Shown: one piece after another, positions 6,354-8,586 of the stretch | Layout of the letters: each line of letters opens with the position of its first letter | Numbering within the stretch: position 1 is the first letter of the stretch | Assembly (NCBI GenBank): GCA_046261635.1 | Contig: JBHEOL010000117.1 | Location: 1-8,586 of the forward strand | DNA from: JBHEPS01 sp046261635 | GTDB taxonomy: Bacteria > Acidobacteriota > Thermoanaerobaculia > Gp7-AA8 | Direction of reading: 5' to 3' | DNA length: 8,586 bases | The notes under the pieces: generated by a model | What the model was told of the DNA's origin: nothing | Databases searched by the model: none | What the model saw: only the letters and a program-made list of their open reading frames with translations | Translations under genes and position numbers: made by a program

Positions 6354-8586
6354 TTACCTTTCGCTCGCGATGTCCCGGGTCGTCCGAGAGAGCGGGAGCG
6401 TGACGATGAAGGTCGCTCCGAGGCCGAGGCCCGGGCTTTCGACGCGCACCGTCCCGCCGTGCAGGGTCACGATCTCGGAGACGATCGAGAGACCGATGCC
6501 GAGGCCCGGCTGGTGATTGGATGTTCCCTCGGCCTGGCGGTACAGCTCGAAGACGTGCGGCGCGAACTCCGCGCTGATGCCGGCGCCGGTATCCCGGACC
6601 AGTAGCCGGGCGTCGTCGCCGATGCGCTCGAGCACCATGTCGATCTCGCCTCCGGGCGGGGTGAATTTGATGGCGTTGCTCAGCAGGTTCCACACGACCT
6701 GGAGCATCCGCACCGGATCGCCGTGCGTCGGTGCGGGGTCGAGCTTGAGGTCCAGGCGGACGTGAATCCCCGCGCCCTGAGCATTCAGGGCGGTCATTTC
6801 GAGAGCGGACCGGAGGATGTCGGCCAGGTCGATATCGGTGGTCTCGATTTTCAGTTTCTGCTGACGGATCCGTGTGACGTCGAGCAGGTCTTCGGTGAAG
6901 AGCCGCAGGAGGCCGGCACTCTCCCCGACGCGATGGAGGGCTTCCTGCTGCATGTCCGGGCTGCTGGCGGCCAGTTGCACCCATCCGATGATCGATGTCA
7001 GGGGCGTGCGCAGTTCGTGCGCGACCGTTCCGAGGAACGCGTCCTTGTAGCGGTTCGCGCTCTCGGCTTCGCGGAAGAGCATGGCCGTATCGATCGCCAC
7101 GGCCGCGCGCTGCGACAACTCCTCGGCGAGGTGAAGGTCGAGCTTGTCGTACTGGCGGCGCGATGACGAGAACGTCGTCGTGCCGAGGACCTTGTCGCGC
7201 ACGATCAGAGGGACGCTGATGAGCGAGCGCACGCCGAGGGCGCCGATGAGCTGGATGATCTTCCCTTCCGGCTGGACGCCGCTCGTTTGCGAGGTGGCGA
7301 TGTCGGTGAGCAGAACCGATTTGCGCAGGGCCAGGGCCTGAGGCGCGCCCGGCCCGCGCTCGGAGGCGCGGAACACGACCTCCTGGAATTGCTGTGCAAG
7401 GTCGCGCAGCACGGGATTGTGATGGGAGACGGTGAGGTGGCGGATCGAGCCGTCCTCGTTGAGAAGGTCGACGGAGCACCAGTCGGCGAATGCCGTCGTC
7501 GAGAGACGCGTGAGCGATTCGAGGGTCTTCTCGTAATCGAGCGACGACGCGAGCAGCGCGCTGGCCTCGGAGAGCATGGTGGCGGAGCGCGCTGCCTCCT
7601 CCGCGACGAGAACGCTTCGCTTCAACATGTTGATGTCGAGCACGGCCACGATCGCGCCGTCGATCTTCCCCTCGCCGGTGCGATACGCCCGAATGCGCAG
7701 GAGCCGCCAGTCTCCGGAGGCATCCTGCACCTCGACGTCCGCCGGGGTGGCCGTCTCGAAGACCGCACCAGCGAGCTTTCCGAGCTGGGAAACGTCGATG
7801 GCGGATCTCGCCCTGCTGATTGGACTCCCGATCGCATCCGCAGCGAGATTGAAAAGCGATCCGGCGGTGGGGTTGAATCGGCGCACGCTCAGATCGAGGC
7901 CGACGAAAAGGATCGGGATCTCCACGGCGCCGAGCAGGTTCTCGATGTCGTCGTTGATCTTCGCCAGCGAGGTGTTCCGCCGAAGGAGCTCGTCGTTGAG
8001 GGTGCTCAGTTCCTCGTTCGCGGACTGAAGCTCCTCCTTGGCCGTCTCCAGCTCTTCGTTCGTGCTGCGGAGCTCCTCATCGCTCGATTGCGCTTCCTCC
8101 GCCGCTGCGGAAGCCTCGTCCGCGAGCTGCTCGCGGTCGTCGATGGCTGCAGTCAGCGCTTGCCGCAAGCTGTCGACCTCGGTCCGCTTCCCGGCCGTTC
8201 GCGCCTTCTTCGCCACCGGTGCGGAGCTGCTGCGGAACACGATCCAGCAGAGGTCGAGGCCGGGCGCGGCGATGCCGCACGGAATGACCTCGAATGCGAT
8301 GCAGCGACGAACCTCGTCCTCGGTCACCAGGATGTCGCTCTTCGCAATCGGTACCTGTTCCCGGAAGGCGCGACGGACCGCGGGACGCAGGACCGCCAGG
8401 ACCTCGTGATGCCGGACCAGGCCGAAGAGATCGAGGGAAGCGGCTCCCGGCTCGAGGGCCAGGAACGGCGCCACGTCGCCGCGAATGCGCGTGATCTCCA
8501 GCCGTTCGTTGACGAGAACGCCGCACGGAGCGAGATGCGCCGCGAGAAAGGCATCACTGTCGTCCCCGCGCGCGGCGAGGCGAGCG
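6354..8586 (-). CDS. CheR-associated multi-domain sensor histidine kinase (PAS-coiled coil-PAS-GAF-HisKA-HATPase), N-terminus outside window
   Basis: The frame is open through the right edge, giving 743 visible residues; numbers count from the first full codon at 8585. The GTG at 8472-8474 is not the real start because conserved sequence (APCGVLVNERLEI) precedes it. Residues 1-120 match the PAS-like segment that follows CheR methyltransferase domains in CheB/CheR-kinase fusions, so CheB and CheR domains are expected outside the window (inference). A heptad coiled coil (about 137-210) follows, then PAS (about 215-325), GAF (about 345-505) and a kinase core: His523 in AHELRTPLTS (HisKA), Asn637 in NLLSNAIKF, Asp665-Thr-Gly-Ala-Gly (G1) and GLGIGLS from Gly694 (G2). 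It ends with no receiver domain. All catalytic boxes are intact. It is probably cytoplasmic, passing phosphate to a separate response regulator not seen here. No transmembrane segment is evident in the visible part. The domain assignment is strong; the signal sensed is unknown. Confidence 0.93.
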   Translation of the reverse strand, partial: ARLAARGDDSDAFLAAHLAPCGVLVNERLEITRIRGDVAPFLALEPGAASLDLFGLVRHHEVLAVLRPAVRRAFREQVPIAKSDILVTEDEVRRCIAFEVIPCGIAAPGLDLCWIVFRSSSAPVAKKARTAGKRTEVDSLRQALTAAIDDREQLADEASAAAEEAQSSDEELRSTNEELETAKEELQSANEELSTLNDELLRRNTSLAKINDDIENLLGAVEIPILFVGLDLSVRRFNPTAGSLFNLAADAIGSPISRARSAIDVSQLGKLAGAVFETATPADVEVQDASGDWRLLRIRAYRTGEGKIDGAIVAVLDINMLKRSVLVAEEAARSATMLSEASALLASSLDYEKTLESLTRLSTTAFADWCSVDLLNEDGSIRHLTVSHHNPVLRDLAQQFQEVVFRASERGPGAPQALALRKSVLLTDIATSQTSGVQPEGKIIQLIGALGVRSLISVPLIVRDKVLGTTTFSSSRRQYDKLDLHLAEELSQRAAVAIDTAMLFREAESANRYKDAFLGTVAHELRTPLTSIIGWVQLAASSPDMQQEALHRVGESAGLLRLFTEDLLDVTRIRQQKLKIETTDIDLADILRSALEMTALNAQGAGIHVRLDLKLDPAPTHGDPVRMLQVVWNLLSNAIKFTPPGGEIDMVLERIGDDARLLVRDTGAGISAEFAPHVFELYRQAEGTSNHQPGLGIGLSIVSEIVTLHGGTVRVESPGLGLGATFIVTLPLSRTTRDIASER
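7974..8078 (-). repeat. Five in-frame heptads encoding a signalling coiled coil
   Basis: Five consecutive seven-residue units, each beginning EEL or DEL (EELRSTN, EELETAK, EELQSAN, EELSTLN, DELLRRN), are encoded as 21-base units. This is the coiled-coil connector between the CheR-side PAS domain and the second PAS of the sensor kinase. Such connectors are known in CheB/CheR-kinase fusions. It is a protein-level repeat; the DNA units are diverged, so it is not a mobile or tandem-array element. Confidence 0.6.

Noticed and set aside
8472..8474. GTG as the start of the sensor kinase
   Set aside because: The same frame stays open to the right edge, and the 37 preceding residues include conserved sequence of the post-CheR PAS segment, so this codon is internal.

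Overview
The window is GC-rich bacterial DNA, densely coding, with strong GC bias at third codon positions. It reads like an environmental, predatory or soil-type Gram-negative genome. The combination of paired imidazolonepropionase-like amidohydrolases, a TPR-tailed serine hydrolase, a lipoprotein S9 peptidase and a CheR-linked PAS/GAF histidine kinase fits Acidobacteriota or a similar phylum. That placement rests on gene content alone and is low confidence. No RNA gene, CRISPR array, insertion sequence or phage gene was seen, and no stretch over 300 bases lacks a gene.

Layout. (1) Bases 1-1927, + strand: the 3' end of a secreted-type metal-dependent amidohydrolase, cut by the left edge, overlaps by an ATGA junction with a complete second amidohydrolase that carries a signal peptide. 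The two are paralogues, but the second has lost most metal-binding residues. (2) Bases 1928-2107: a convergent gap of 180 bases with only weak hairpins. (3) Bases 2108-4189, - strand: an exported serine beta-lactamase-family hydrolase fused to a long helical region and C-terminal TPRs. (4) Bases 4190-4350: a gap holding a well-formed hairpin, with a second hairpin over the upstream gene's stop codon. (5) Bases 4351-6276, - strand: a lipoprotein prolyl-oligopeptidase-family (S9) peptidase with seven propeller-blade signatures and an intact catalytic triad. (6) Bases 6277-6353: a 77-base gap. (7) Bases 6354-8586, - strand: the C-terminal part of a large sensor (CheR-associated PAS, heptad coiled coil, PAS, GAF, histidine kinase), cut by the right edge.

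The four hydrolase genes are all predicted to be exported, so the shared theme is extracytoplasmic hydrolysis of peptides or amides. They lie on both strands and are not one operon. The kinase reads toward the two minus-strand hydrolases, but nothing in the sequence shows that it controls them. I found no convincing new multi-gene system. The best leads are the metal-site-stripped amidohydrolase paired with an intact paralogue, and the hydrolase-TPR fusion.
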